This document shows, piece after piece, positions 53,669-61,968 of a DNA stretch of 64,000 nucleotides (its first letter is position 1; every line of letters begins with the position of its first letter). The notes under the pieces were generated by a model. That model was not told where the DNA came from. It searched no databases and worked only from the letters and a program-made list of their open reading frames with translations. A program made the position numbers and the translations under genes. Origin of the DNA: Nocardia cyriacigeorgica. Lineage in GTDB: Bacteria; Actinomycetota; Actinomycetes; Mycobacteriales; Mycobacteriaceae. The stretch covers positions 434,001 to 498,000 of the forward strand of contig NZ_VBUT01000005.1 in NCBI RefSeq assembly GCF_005863245.1, in the 5' to 3' direction.

Positions 53669-54997
53669 GTGAGAGGTGAGCCCGTAATGCTCACACCGGA
53701 AACAGATTCCCAGTTCGCTGAAACGTGCCGAGAGGAAGGAATCAACCCGGCCGAAGCCGCCCGCTCGGTAGCCAACGGCACGATGGTCTTTCTCCGGTCC
53801 GAAGCCAGCAAGCATATGGAGAACTTCAAACCCCTCCTTGTCGGCACCGGCACCAGGCCCAAGATCAGCGGCCTGATCGGGCTGGGGCCGCGTGACACCG
53901 ATCGGCACGCCATCGTCGACACGATGAGCGTCATCCTCGCCGCACGCCCCGATGCCGTCATGGACCTCACGACCAACCCGGAGGGTGTCGCTCTACGCAC
54001 CGACCTCAAAGAGATCATGGGCGTTCCACTCGGGGCTTGCCTGACCTATGACCTGTTCACCGACCCCCGCCGGCGCATGAGCCGTGCGGAATTCCTCGAA
54101 CGATTCGAGGCAGGATTGGCAACCGGGGTCGACTACGTGCTTGTCCATATGGGTATCACCCCGGCGATATCCGAGGCGATGAAGAAATCGACCCGAATCG
54201 TGCCCACCACCTCGCGCGGCGGCGGACTGATCGACCGCTACATGCGGATACAGCACTGCGACAACCCCTTGATCGAGCACCTCGACGGCATCATCGAGAT
54301 CTGCCGACGCCGCGAGGTCGTACTCGACCTCGGCGACATCTTCCGGTCTGCCTGTACTGCGGACGCCGCCAACGATGAACTGAAGTGGATGGAGCTGCGG
54401 CTGCTGGCCCAGCTACGCGCCGAGATACTGCGCGGCGGCGTGCAGGTGCTGTGTGAAAGCGGTGGGCACATCCCACTCCATCTGATCCCCGAGCTCATCC
54501 CCGCCTACAAGGAGGCCCTGGGCGGTGCGCCGCTCTGGCTGGCCGGGCCCATGGTGATCGACAATGCCGTCACGCTCGACCAAGTCGTCAATACCCTCGG
54601 TATCCTCGCCGCCGGCCAGTGGGGCGGGGACATGTTCGCCTCCATCACCCATAACGAGCATTACGCGATGCCGACCGCACCTGATACCGCCGAAGCCATC
54701 CGGTTCGCACGGGTCGCGATCACTGCATTGGAGTTGGCTCGCGGAAAGGAGTCCGAGACCACCAGGCAGCGCGCGATGGGGCAGTCCCGGCGCCGCAATT
54801 CCTGGGCCGAACAGGCCGAGCTCGCGCTGTACCCGGACCTGGCAGACCAGGCGTTCATCCGCGAAGGACTCAAAGACGGCGCACCGTGCACGATCTGCGG
54901 CAAGTACTGCCCACTCGTCATCGTCCACAAAGACGACGAGAAGCCGGTCACAGCCTCGGCAGTACGGTCCTTGCCCGTTATCGAGCCGGAGGACTGA
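53669..54997 (+). CDS. ThiC-like radical-SAM enzyme (ThiC paralogue)
   Basis: A 442-aa protein that aligns along its length with phosphomethylpyrimidine synthase ThiC: NGTMVFLRSEASKHMENFKPLLVG, ARPDAVMDLTTNPEG, TGVDYVLVHMG, VPTTSRGGGLIDRYM, CESGGHIPLH (EGPGHVP in ThiC) and THNEHYAMP (metal-binding His region). ThiC rearranges aminoimidazole ribotide to the thiamine pyrimidine. The C-terminal cluster site is CTICGKYC, a CX2CX3C instead of the usual CX2CX4C. About 100-170 residues of the usual N-terminus are absent, and context does not match thiamine synthesis. GTG 53669 follows AGGAGG; ATG 53687 is an alternative. I predict a related rearrangement on another imidazole nucleotide. Confidence 0.8.
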   Translation: MRGEPVMLTPETDSQFAETCREEGINPAEAARSVANGTMVFLRSEASKHMENFKPLLVGTGTRPKISGLIGLGPRDTDRHAIVDTMSVILAARPDAVMDLTTNPEGVALRTDLKEIMGVPLGACLTYDLFTDPRRRMSRAEFLERFEAGLATGVDYVLVHMGITPAISEAMKKSTRIVPTTSRGGGLIDRYMRIQHCDNPLIEHLDGIIEICRRREVVLDLGDIFRSACTADAANDELKWMELRLLAQLRAEILRGGVQVLCESGGHIPLHLIPELIPAYKEALGGAPLWLAGPMVIDNAVTLDQVVNTLGILAAGQWGGDMFASITHNEHYAMPTAPDTAEAIRFARVAITALELARGKESETTRQRAMGQSRRRNSWAEQAELALYPDLADQAFIREGLKDGAPCTICGKYCPLVIVHKDDEKPVTASAVRSLPVIEPED

Positions 54998-54999
54998 TC

Positions 55000-56028
55000 A
55001 TGCTGGCCACTGCTATACGGCACAGCATTGTGCGGCGCCTTCCCGATTACGCCGAACTCGACGATGCGGCGACCGACATCGCGGACCGCCTCCTGTCGAT
55101 CGGCCACCGCGTACCGCCGGACGACTGGCTGATCGTCGGTGGTTCCCTCGCCCGCGGCGAGCCGACATTCGTGCGGCACGACCAGCAGCATGTGCTGGTC
55201 TCCGATATCGATTTCCTGTACGTCCACTCCGGACAGCGGCCATCGATGCCGGTAGCGGAGCTGGTCGAGATGGCCGAACAATACTTTTCGACTGTCGATC
55301 TCATGGTTCTTCCGCTGTCCGGCTACCGCCGCGTCCAAACCTCGCTCGGCTACGACTTCAAGAACCTCGGTATAGCACTCACCGACACCGGTCTCCCAGG
55401 CCATACCCCTGTCGAGCTGGATGCCCGCGACGCCTACGAGATCCTGCTCTACTACACGCAAGCATATTTCTGGTGCGGGCTACACGGCCCGTGGCTCAAC
55501 GGCGAAAACACTGCGCAGCACCATCTCGTGACCAACCGGCTGTGCATGAAGATCCTGCGCGCCACCGCGATGCTGGACGGCGCCTACGCGCACCACGACT
55601 TCGACCGTATGCCGCGGCCGATCGCGGACCGGATGCGCGCGGAACTGCGCTGGCGCCGTGACCCGTCGCAGCCTCCTATGGACGCGGGCCGATTCTGGAC
55701 CTATCTCGCCGAGGCACTGACGCGTTTCGATACCGAATTCGGGCAACGGCGAGCTGATGCGGTCAACTACAGCCGGTACGCGACGACAAGCAGCGGGCGG
55801 ATCGTCGCCCGTCACCACCAGGCGGCCCATCAGTTGGCGCGGGCAATGGCTGACGCATGGCTCGTCACAGGCGACCCGCGGGCATTGGCTACGGTGAAGC
55901 ACCGTGCGTGGGCGGAATACACCGGCTGGGACGGCACCCACATACAGCCCAGCCCGGAAGACTACTTCCGCCGCCACAAGCAGGACATTCACGACCATCT
56001 ATTGGCGATGAAAGTGCAGGTTGTATGA
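55000..56028 (+). CDS. Pol-beta superfamily nucleotidyltransferase
   Basis: A 342-aa protein. The nucleotidyltransferase signature G47-G48-S49-LARGE is followed by S68-D69-I-D71-FLYV and a third acidic residue at D100 in STVDLMVLP, so all three metal ligands are intact. The C-terminal half is helical and not recognised. It would transfer a nucleotide to a sugar, antibiotic-like molecule or protein. ATG 55000 has GGAGG upstream and begins 2 bp after the ThiC-like stop; its own stop overlaps the GalE start. Confidence 0.75.
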   Translation: MLATAIRHSIVRRLPDYAELDDAATDIADRLLSIGHRVPPDDWLIVGGSLARGEPTFVRHDQQHVLVSDIDFLYVHSGQRPSMPVAELVEMAEQYFSTVDLMVLPLSGYRRVQTSLGYDFKNLGIALTDTGLPGHTPVELDARDAYEILLYYTQAYFWCGLHGPWLNGENTAQHHLVTNRLCMKILRATAMLDGAYAHHDFDRMPRPIADRMRAELRWRRDPSQPPMDAGRFWTYLAEALTRFDTEFGQRRADAVNYSRYATTSSGRIVARHHQAAHQLARAMADAWLVTGDPRALATVKHRAWAEYTGWDGTHIQPSPEDYFRRHKQDIHDHLLAMKVQVV

Positions 56029-56999
56029 AACTGCTGGTCACCGGAGGTGCGGGCTATGTCGGCGCCACCGTCGCTCGCATGGCACGCGACGCCGGCCACC
56101 AGGTCGTCATCGTCGACGACCTCTCCCGCAACGACGATCGCCAGGTCCCCTCCGGCGTGGTCTTCGCGCGGCTACGCGTCCACGACATCGCCGATGTCCT
56201 CACCGCTGAGGCCGGTTTCGACGCGGTCCTGCACTTCGCCGGCCTCATCGCCGCCGGCGAATCCATGGCACATCCGGAATGGCACTGGGACAACAACACC
56301 CGTGCCTCGCTAGCCCTCCTCGACGCCATGCGCGCCGCCGAGGTCGGCAAACTGGTGTTCTCCTCCACCGCCGCCGTCTACGGCGAACCGACCGAACTGC
56401 CCCTCACCGAAACCTCACCCACCAACCCGGTCAACACCTACGGCGACACCAAACTCGCCGTCGACCGCGCCATCGCGTCCTACACCCGCACGGGCACCCT
56501 CGGCGCGACCTCGCTGCGCTACTTCAACGTCGCCGGCGCCCACGCCTGCGGCGACGGCACCATGCTCGGCGAACGACACGACCCCGAAACCCATCTCATC
56601 CCCCTCGCCCTCGACGCCGCACTCGGCCACCGCGACAAACTCTCCTTGTTCGGCGACGACTACCCCACCGCCGATGGCACCTGCGTCCGCGACTACATCC
56701 ACATCACCGACCTCGCCCGCGCCCATCTGCTGGCACTCGACACAATCGCGCCAGGCGAACACAATATCTATAATCTCGGCAACGGTATCGGCTTCTCCAA
56801 CCTCCAAGTCGTACAGGCCGTACGCGAAGTCACCGGAGCACAATTCGACGTCGAGAACGCCCCACGGCGGCCCGGAGACCCCGCCGTCCTTTACGCATCA
56901 TCGGACTTGGCGCACAGCGAACTCGGATGGAAACCGGAGAAACCCGACATCGCCGACATCGTCGCCGACGCCTGGGCATTCCACCGCACCCACCGGTAA
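56025..56999 (+). CDS. UDP-glucose 4-epimerase family protein (GalE-like)
   Basis: A 324-aa extended short-chain dehydrogenase. NAD-binding GGAGYVG at 7-13, FAGLIAAGESMAHP, the catalytic SST at 113-115 and Y139-x3-K143 are all present, as is the C-terminal DGTCVRDYIHITDLARAH block of sugar-nucleotide epimerases. It would interconvert UDP-sugars or similar nucleotide sugars. Its ATG overlaps the nucleotidyltransferase stop as ATGA (56025-56028). In this cluster it may act on a nucleotide-linked product, not on galactose metabolism. Confidence 0.85.
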   Translation: MKLLVTGGAGYVGATVARMARDAGHQVVIVDDLSRNDDRQVPSGVVFARLRVHDIADVLTAEAGFDAVLHFAGLIAAGESMAHPEWHWDNNTRASLALLDAMRAAEVGKLVFSSTAAVYGEPTELPLTETSPTNPVNTYGDTKLAVDRAIASYTRTGTLGATSLRYFNVAGAHACGDGTMLGERHDPETHLIPLALDAALGHRDKLSLFGDDYPTADGTCVRDYIHITDLARAHLLALDTIAPGEHNIYNLGNGIGFSNLQVVQAVREVTGAQFDVENAPRRPGDPAVLYASSDLAHSELGWKPEKPDIADIVADAWAFHRTHR

Positions 57000-57018
57000 C
57001 CGAACCAACAGGACACCG

Positions 57019-57825
57019 ATGACCACCCCCTCGCTGGACACCGAATACGCAGACCTCACGCCGCTACAGGTCCGCATCGCCACCCACCAGCACCACTCCG
57101 AATACCCCGACGACCCCGTCGCCGAAGTCCTCGCAGCCCTCGGCCTAACCGGCAGCGAGGACCTCGCCGATATCGGCTGCGGCGACGCACGTTTCCTCGC
57201 ACACCTGCGCGAAACGGGCCACACCGGTCGTCTCGTCGGCGTAGATACCTCACCCACCATGGTCGCCGCCGCGGCGGCGATCACCGGTGTCACCGCGCTC
57301 CACGGCGAGGCCAGAAATCTACCGCTACGGGACGACGAGGTCGACATTTGCACCGCCCGGCACATGCTCTACCACGTCGCGGACCCACTCGTCGCACTCT
57401 CGGAATTCCGGCGGATCACCCGACCCGGCGGGACGGTCGCTGTCACCGTCAACCACGACCGAACCTGCCATCGCACACACCAACTCGTCGCCGCGCATGC
57501 AAGCAGTTACAGCATCACCCCGCCGGACGGAATGATCAACCGCACCGTAACCAGCGACACCTTGCCCGACATGATGCAGGACATCTTCGGCAACACGACG
57601 ATCGAAACCCATGACAACGCGCTGGTTTTCGACCGACCCGGACCGCTGATCGCCTTTGCTGAGGCGCTGTTCACCTTCTGCGGTATCGCACCCGACTCGC
57701 CACACCGCGTTCAGATCCTCGCCGACATCACCAGCGAGATCGAACAGTGGTTCATGACCCATCCGGACCAACTGTGGCGCGACTCCAAGGGTTATTCCAT
57801 TGCCACCGCAACTATCACCGGGTGA
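57019..57825 (+). CDS. Class I SAM-dependent methyltransferase
   Basis: A 268-aa methyltransferase. Motif I is LADIGCGDARFL at 49-60, followed by LVGVDTSPTMV (motif II) and the EARNLPLRDDEVDICTARHMLYHVADPLVALSEFRRITRPGGTVAVTVN block of UbiE-like small-molecule methyltransferases. The C-terminal part is specific and not recognised. ATG 57019 starts 19 bp after the GalE-like stop with AGGA upstream. It is the last gene of the rightward cluster and converges on the DUF397 gene. Confidence 0.85.
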   Translation: MTTPSLDTEYADLTPLQVRIATHQHHSEYPDDPVAEVLAALGLTGSEDLADIGCGDARFLAHLRETGHTGRLVGVDTSPTMVAAAAAITGVTALHGEARNLPLRDDEVDICTARHMLYHVADPLVALSEFRRITRPGGTVAVTVNHDRTCHRTHQLVAAHASSYSITPPDGMINRTVTSDTLPDMMQDIFGNTTIETHDNALVFDRPGPLIAFAEALFTFCGIAPDSPHRVQILADITSEIEQWFMTHPDQLWRDSKGYSIATATITG

Positions 57826-57873
57826 CTGGGAACGAGATGCGCCTCGTGAGCCACTACATCCTTGCGAACCAGC

Positions 57874-58260
57874 TCACGGGCGGCGGAATTCGCCATCGGC
57901 CACACCTTTGCCGAAGGCTTCCCATTCATCAGCGGTGTAGCGCAGCGTGACAATCCTCGAGGCGGTGTCGGCGGCGGCCAGCTCGGCGGAACCATCCGCG
58001 TTCACACTGACCTCGGCGGTGCCAACTGTGCCGGGCCGGCTGCTGAGTGCGAGATCGAGAAAAGCGGTCCAGCAGGCGGTCGGGATCGCGATTGTCGGCT
58101 GGGTGTCGGGCGCGTCGGCGTAGTCGCTGTTCTGTTTGCTGTCTCGGATGAGCACGCAGTCACCAAGGAACTTGACCTCGACGCACGAGGGGCCGTCGTT
58201 GGAGTACGACGACTTGAAGAAATCACCGTTGTTGCTGGTGACGGGCCTATCTGTGCTCAT
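57874..58260 (-). CDS. DUF397 domain protein
   Basis: A 128-aa protein. The DUF397 core is FFKSSYSNDGPSCVEVKFLGDCVLIRDSKQ, followed by a second half (TIAIPTACWTAFLDLALS...RYTADEWEAFGKGVADGEF) that repeats the same W-x-x-F pattern, as in tandem DUF397 proteins. It starts 5 bp after the XRE gene; these pairs are widespread in actinomycetes and behave as regulator/partner units. Confidence 0.85.
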   Translation of the reverse strand: MSTDRPVTSNNGDFFKSSYSNDGPSCVEVKFLGDCVLIRDSKQNSDYADAPDTQPTIAIPTACWTAFLDLALSSRPGTVGTAEVSVNADGSAELAAADTASRIVTLRYTADEWEAFGKGVADGEFRRP

Positions 58261-58265
58261 ACTGA

Positions 58266-59126
58266 TCAGGCTATCCTATCTGCCACTTGCTGGATCAGGG
58301 CCGCGGAGTCCTCTGGGCTCAGCGCCAGGTCGAGTTGGCGGTCGAACAGGATCCGCAGTTCGCGGACTCGGGATGCGTCGTCGATGATTCCCCGGGTGGC
58401 GACCGATTCGTGCCATGCCAGGGACGGCAGCATGGGGCTGGCGAAGTGGATGATGTGGAACGGCGATCCCGACAGGATCGGGCGCCTGGGAGCGGTGAAG
58501 GGGACGATTCTGACCTCGATCGTGTCGCGTCGTGCCATCTCGTTGAGGTGACGCAACTGGCCGGCCACCACCTCAGGACTACCGGTGAGCTGGTGAAGTG
58601 CCGCCTCATGAATCAGCGCGGTCAGCTCCAGTGGGTCTTCGCCGGCTAATCGTTCTTGTCGTTTCATCCGGGCGTCGATGTACAGGTCCGCGTCGACCGG
58701 GCGAATTCGGGCGATATCGGAGTCCATGATCGCGCGGGCGTAGTCCACGGTCTGTAGCAGACCCGGGACTATCAACCCTTCATAACTCTGAATGGCCTTC
58801 GCGCCATGTTCGAGGCCGAACAATCTGAGGGTCTCGGTGTCGAAGAGGGCGGAGTAATCCATCCACCAGCCGCGCTCGCGGGCATCGGCACGGAGGGCTT
58901 CGAGTAGTTGCCGTTCCTCATTGTCCGCAGCGGCGATGCCGAACAGTTTCAGGAGCGCGTGGAAGTTGTCGTCGGTCAGGGCGCGCCGGTCGCTCATGAG
59001 CTGGTGCCAGTGATTGGTGGTGATACCCAGCGCCTTGGCGGCGGTCTTGACGTCGATCTGCTGCGCGGTCTTCCACTGGTTGATCCGAAGCAGCAACTCC
59101 CAACGGGCGACCGTCGGTGACTTCAC
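58266..59126 (-). CDS. XRE family regulator with DUF5753 (Scr1-like) domain
   Basis: A 286-aa protein. A helix-turn-helix (TAQQIDVKTAAKALGITTNHWHQLMSDRRALTDDNFHALLKLFGI) is followed by the DUF5753 domain: ALFDTETLRLFGLEHGAKAIQSYEGLIVPGLLQTVDYARAIM...RQERL, ALIHEAALHQLTGSPEVVAGQLRHLNEMARRDTIEVRIVPF. It forms an operon with the DUF397 gene. A palindrome at 59195-59209, between it and the divergent small-protein operon, is its likely operator. Confidence 0.88.
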   Translation of the reverse strand: MKSPTVARWELLLRINQWKTAQQIDVKTAAKALGITTNHWHQLMSDRRALTDDNFHALLKLFGIAAADNEERQLLEALRADARERGWWMDYSALFDTETLRLFGLEHGAKAIQSYEGLIVPGLLQTVDYARAIMDSDIARIRPVDADLYIDARMKRQERLAGEDPLELTALIHEAALHQLTGSPEVVAGQLRHLNEMARRDTIEVRIVPFTAPRRPILSGSPFHIIHFASPMLPSLAWHESVATRGIIDDASRVRELRILFDRQLDLALSPEDSAALIQQVADRIA

Positions 59127-59194
59127 GCGTCAGCTCCTTCCCTGGGGTCGAAGCGATCCTACCCCTCGCCTGAAATACCGGTCTGGCAGTTGTG

Positions 59195-59209
59195 CTGACA
59201 ACTTGTCAG
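59195..59209. promoter_or_regulatory. Operator-like inverted repeat, XRE/small-protein divergent region
   Basis: CTGACAA-C-TTGTCAG is a perfect 15-bp inverted repeat. GTCAGACA occurs twice nearby (about 59217 and 59262). The repeat lies 69 bp upstream of the XRE start and 74 bp before the divergent gene. Confidence 0.6.
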
Positions 59210-59282
59210 AGCTACCGTCAGACATGACATCGGCCACTACATCCGACTAGTTCGGATCACATGTGTCAGACAGGGAGAAGTC

Positions 59283-59597
59283 ATGCCGATACAAGTCATC
59301 GACCGGACACTGATGGTCAGCGACCGGTGCGGGCATCAAGCAAGAAGCGTCGGAGACCAGCAGTGGGTAGTCAGTTTCCTGCCGGGCCGCACGCTCTCGA
59401 CCGAACAAGCCACCGCGGCCATGCAGATCGCGGAATCCGTCGCCGACAACCTCGTGCTGGCCAGGTACCTGGGCTTGACCGTTCTCGAAGCCTGCGGCCT
59501 GGCGGCCCAAGAGCCCCCACCCGGCGAAGTAACCGCAGTCGCCACACGACGCACATTTCGTCGGTTCGGTGACGGGGCAGGGCGGTGGTCTGCATGA
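59283..59597 (+). CDS. 104-aa protein of unknown function
   Basis: The first gene of a five-gene operon, with GGGAGA before the ATG. The sequence (QVIDRTLMVSDRCGHQ..., DQQWVVSFLPGRTLSTEQATAAMQIAESVA, RYLGLTVLEACGLA) has ordinary alpha/beta composition and is not recognised. Its stop overlaps the next start as ATGA. Regulation by the divergent XRE/DUF397 pair is likely. Confidence 0.65.
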   Translation: MPIQVIDRTLMVSDRCGHQARSVGDQQWVVSFLPGRTLSTEQATAAMQIAESVADNLVLARYLGLTVLEACGLAAQEPPPGEVTAVATRRTFRRFGDGAGRWSA

Positions 59598-59764
59598 GAA
59601 ACCATCGGGCGCTGACTGATCGGCAGGCTTCGATTGCTCTCGTCATCATGTTCAGCGCAGGAGCAGCCAGGGGACGGAGAGTAGCGAAGCAGGCGCGGCG
59701 GGCGTCGCGATCTCACATGTTGCGCTCTGTCGATACCGGCGGCCGTCACCGGCTGGAGGCGTAA
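59594..59764 (+). CDS. 56-aa Arg-rich protein
   Basis: A small basic protein (begins MRNHRALTDRQASIALV; 14 Arg residues). It overlaps the upstream gene as ATGA (59594-59597) and the next as TAATG (59762-59766), so the exact overlaps at both ends argue that it is translated. A short hydrophobic stretch near residues 14-24 is followed by the basic region. Confidence 0.5.
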   Translation: MRNHRALTDRQASIALVIMFSAGAARGRRVAKQARRASRSHMLRSVDTGGRHRLEA

Positions 59765-60234
59765 TGTTCGAGCAGTGCCACAGCGCGCATGAGGTTGCCC
59801 ATGTATATCGTGCGATGGGATTCGACGCGTCACTGATCTTCCACCGAGTCGCGTTGATCGCATCCAACTCACTCGGAGCGGTAGCGATGCCAGCCGCCCT
59901 GGGCGCCGACGTACGCCGCGCACTCACCGACGGACCGCGCGCGATCCATGCGCCGATCATCAGCTTCCACCGCCCCGACCGAGAGTGGGTCTACCTGGTC
60001 GGCCCCGGTATAGGTCGCAGTCTCGGCCGCGCAACCCGAGATATGTTCGACACTGCCGGAGTACGGATCATGATGTCCGGACAGCGGGTATGGCTCCCGA
60101 TGAGTGACAGCTTCACCCAATGGTATTGGGTATCGCCGCCCAGTCACGCCAGGGCATTGCCGTCGCGGACCGCGGTACTCACAACCACGCGTCATCTGCT
60201 GCACCTGCAGTCGCATTCGTCCGTACGGCGGTGA
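59764..60234 (+). CDS. Unknown protein of the XRE-linked operon
   Basis: A 156-aa protein (SLGAVAMPAALGADVRRALTDGPRAIHAPIISFHRPDREWVYLVGPGIGRSLGRATRDMF...). The pattern ALGADVRRAL...P-I-I...W-x-x-L-V-GP recalls the small primase-like or bifunctional DNA primase-like domains found in actinomycete accessory loci, but without catalytic motifs. Function unknown. Confidence 0.6.
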   Translation: MFEQCHSAHEVAHVYRAMGFDASLIFHRVALIASNSLGAVAMPAALGADVRRALTDGPRAIHAPIISFHRPDREWVYLVGPGIGRSLGRATRDMFDTAGVRIMMSGQRVWLPMSDSFTQWYWVSPPSHARALPSRTAVLTTTRHLLHLQSHSSVRR

Positions 60235-60238
60235 ACCC

Positions 60239-60691
60239 ATGTACACCGTCACCGCGATGAGTGCGACGACCCCGTTCCCATCCTGCGAGGAACTGCTATC
60301 CGCCGTACGGGGCCACCGTATCTCCGCCCATCCCCTGACTGGGCTGGCCCGTGAATTCGGCCGGATGCACCGGCGCCAACTTCACCTGGACGAACCTGCG
60401 GACCGCCGCCACCGAAACGCTTTGATCCGCAGGGTAGACGAGTGGGTCGCGAACCATCTCCCTCCCCCGCATCCGGCATCGACGCTGCATCCCGAGTCGA
60501 TGGGAACGGTGATCGACCGCCTCGCTGAAACACAGGTGCTCGCGTTTCACCTGCTCATGACGATCGAGCCTTCTCATCCCAGCGTGCACAAGGCGTGGTA
60601 CCAGCTCGCCGAACTGCGCGACAACTACACCGACCTGACGACCGCAGTCACACACCGGGCACTCCGCCTGCCTTGCACACCAATCCCATGA
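60239..60691 (+). CDS. DUF4254 domain protein
   Basis: A 150-aa protein matching the DUF4254 pattern (LTGLAREFGRMHRRQLHLDEPADRRHRNALIRRVDEWV...LHPESMGTVIDRLAETQVLAFHLLMT). The helical core has several conserved His residues. It lies 4 bp after the preceding gene; ATG 60257 is an alternative. DUF4254 genes often accompany XRE/DUF397 pairs and nucleoside-hydrolase-like genes. Confidence 0.7.
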   Translation: MYTVTAMSATTPFPSCEELLSAVRGHRISAHPLTGLAREFGRMHRRQLHLDEPADRRHRNALIRRVDEWVANHLPPPHPASTLHPESMGTVIDRLAETQVLAFHLLMTIEPSHPSVHKAWYQLAELRDNYTDLTTAVTHRALRLPCTPIP

Positions 60692-60799
60692 CCACCGGGG
60701 TCGACAACCCACAAAGCAAGGAGCCTCGAAATTTCCATTCCCGGCCTACCTGCATCTGGCCACCGGACCTCCCCATTCCTCGGGACAGCCGACGACCTG

Positions 60800-61657
60800 G
60801 TGATTCTCGATGCCGATATCGGGTGGCGCCCAGGAGGCCTCATAGCATTAGCGATCGCGGCGCGTGTGGTGCCGAATCTGGTCGTGGTCACCGCCGATGA
60901 AACTCATGGCCGCCGCGCCCAGCTGGCCCGCCACGCCCTGAACCTGCTCGACCGTACCGACGTCCGGGTCATTGCCGGGTTCGATCTAGGAGGTGAGGAC
61001 CGATTTCTCCTCGACAACCACCACCGGTCCCCAGCATTCAGTGAGGACTTCCTCGAACGTATCCGCGGTCTCGATCGCATGATCGCCGCCATCGTCGAAC
61101 TCTGCGAGACCACTCGCCGAATCCGGTGGGTCGGACTCGGCCCGATGTCCAATATCACGGCTGTTGTCTCTCGCCTGCCGGAGATCGCCGACCGCGTGAT
61201 GGTCACCCAGCTGGGTGGGGCACTCAACCATCACCACGGCAAGACGCCCGTATCGCACAACTTCCGTGTCGATCCCGTCTCCGCCGGGCTGGCGTTGCGC
61301 GCACTCCACACGCCGCGTCTGGTGCGAGGCGAGCACACCGACTCCGACGCCACCCAGATCACTCCGGGTTTCCCACTCCTTCCGACGTTCGAACAGCCAA
61401 CCGCGCCGGGGTGGGCGCAACTGCTGGCGATCCACCTGCGCGCATGGCTTGTCCGTGAACCCCGGACCTGGTTGGGGCATCCCTTGGCTCTCAGCGCCAC
61501 GCTCGGGCTGCCATTCGTTACGTTTCGCACCGAACGAATCGAAATACACCCTGATGCACGTCTGTCCCGCACACCCCACGGACGGCCGATGCAGGTGTCC
61601 AACACGGTCGACTACCCCGCCTTCCTGACCTGGATGCGCGACGCACTGCGCATATGA
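60800..61657 (+). CDS. Nucleoside-hydrolase-like protein with incomplete metal site
   Basis: A protein of at least 285 aa. The N-terminal signature VILDADIGW corresponds to DTDxG, but the following residues are RPGG where active enzymes have the two Ca2+-binding Asp residues (DxDD). LVVVTADETHGRRAQLARHALNLLDRTDVRVIAGFDLGG, LGPMSNITAVV and the C-terminal fold are otherwise intact. Catalysis is therefore doubtful; a binding or sensing role is possible. The start is unclear: GTG 60800 has no ribosome site, and the frame is open upstream to 60692 with AAGGAG at 60718-60723 but only an ATT at 60731 after it. Confidence 0.65.
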   Translation: MILDADIGWRPGGLIALAIAARVVPNLVVVTADETHGRRAQLARHALNLLDRTDVRVIAGFDLGGEDRFLLDNHHRSPAFSEDFLERIRGLDRMIAAIVELCETTRRIRWVGLGPMSNITAVVSRLPEIADRVMVTQLGGALNHHHGKTPVSHNFRVDPVSAGLALRALHTPRLVRGEHTDSDATQITPGFPLLPTFEQPTAPGWAQLLAIHLRAWLVREPRTWLGHPLALSATLGLPFVTFRTERIEIHPDARLSRTPHGRPMQVSNTVDYPAFLTWMRDALRI

Positions 61658-61968
61658 CGCCGCGTCGGCATCCCGTCGCGAAACGAAGGGGAAACGCGTG
61701 ACCGCCAGGACACCCAATCGAAGTCCCGTCTGCAGCAGCCGATTAGCTACCTACCATGCGGCGCTGCGCCGATACCCGGTGCTAGCCTGACCCCGGGCCG
61801 GTCGCCCCCCCCTTTGGCTGGTCCGCTCCGCAGCTCATGGCTGCGACGAGCGGCGGCACCGCCGAGTTGCATAACCCCTGATGCGTGGCGGTGCCGCCAC
61901 TACTTCCCGGCCGGTCCCGGATCGGCTTCCAGTTCGGCCGATCTTTGCCGTGCTTCCCTCGAGAATGC
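61658..61968. other. Gap between convergent genes with paired hairpins
   Basis: About 310 bp. GGCGGCACCGCC (61852-61863) and GGCGGTGCCGCC (61887-61898) are exact complements and each is also self-complementary, so alternative hairpins can form. This looks like a bidirectional terminator between the nucleoside-hydrolase-like and methylase genes. Nothing else was recognised. Confidence 0.6.

Noticed and set aside
53354..53690. TPP riboswitch before the ThiC-like gene
   Set aside because: I looked for the conserved CTGAGA and ACCTGATC-type elements and found neither.
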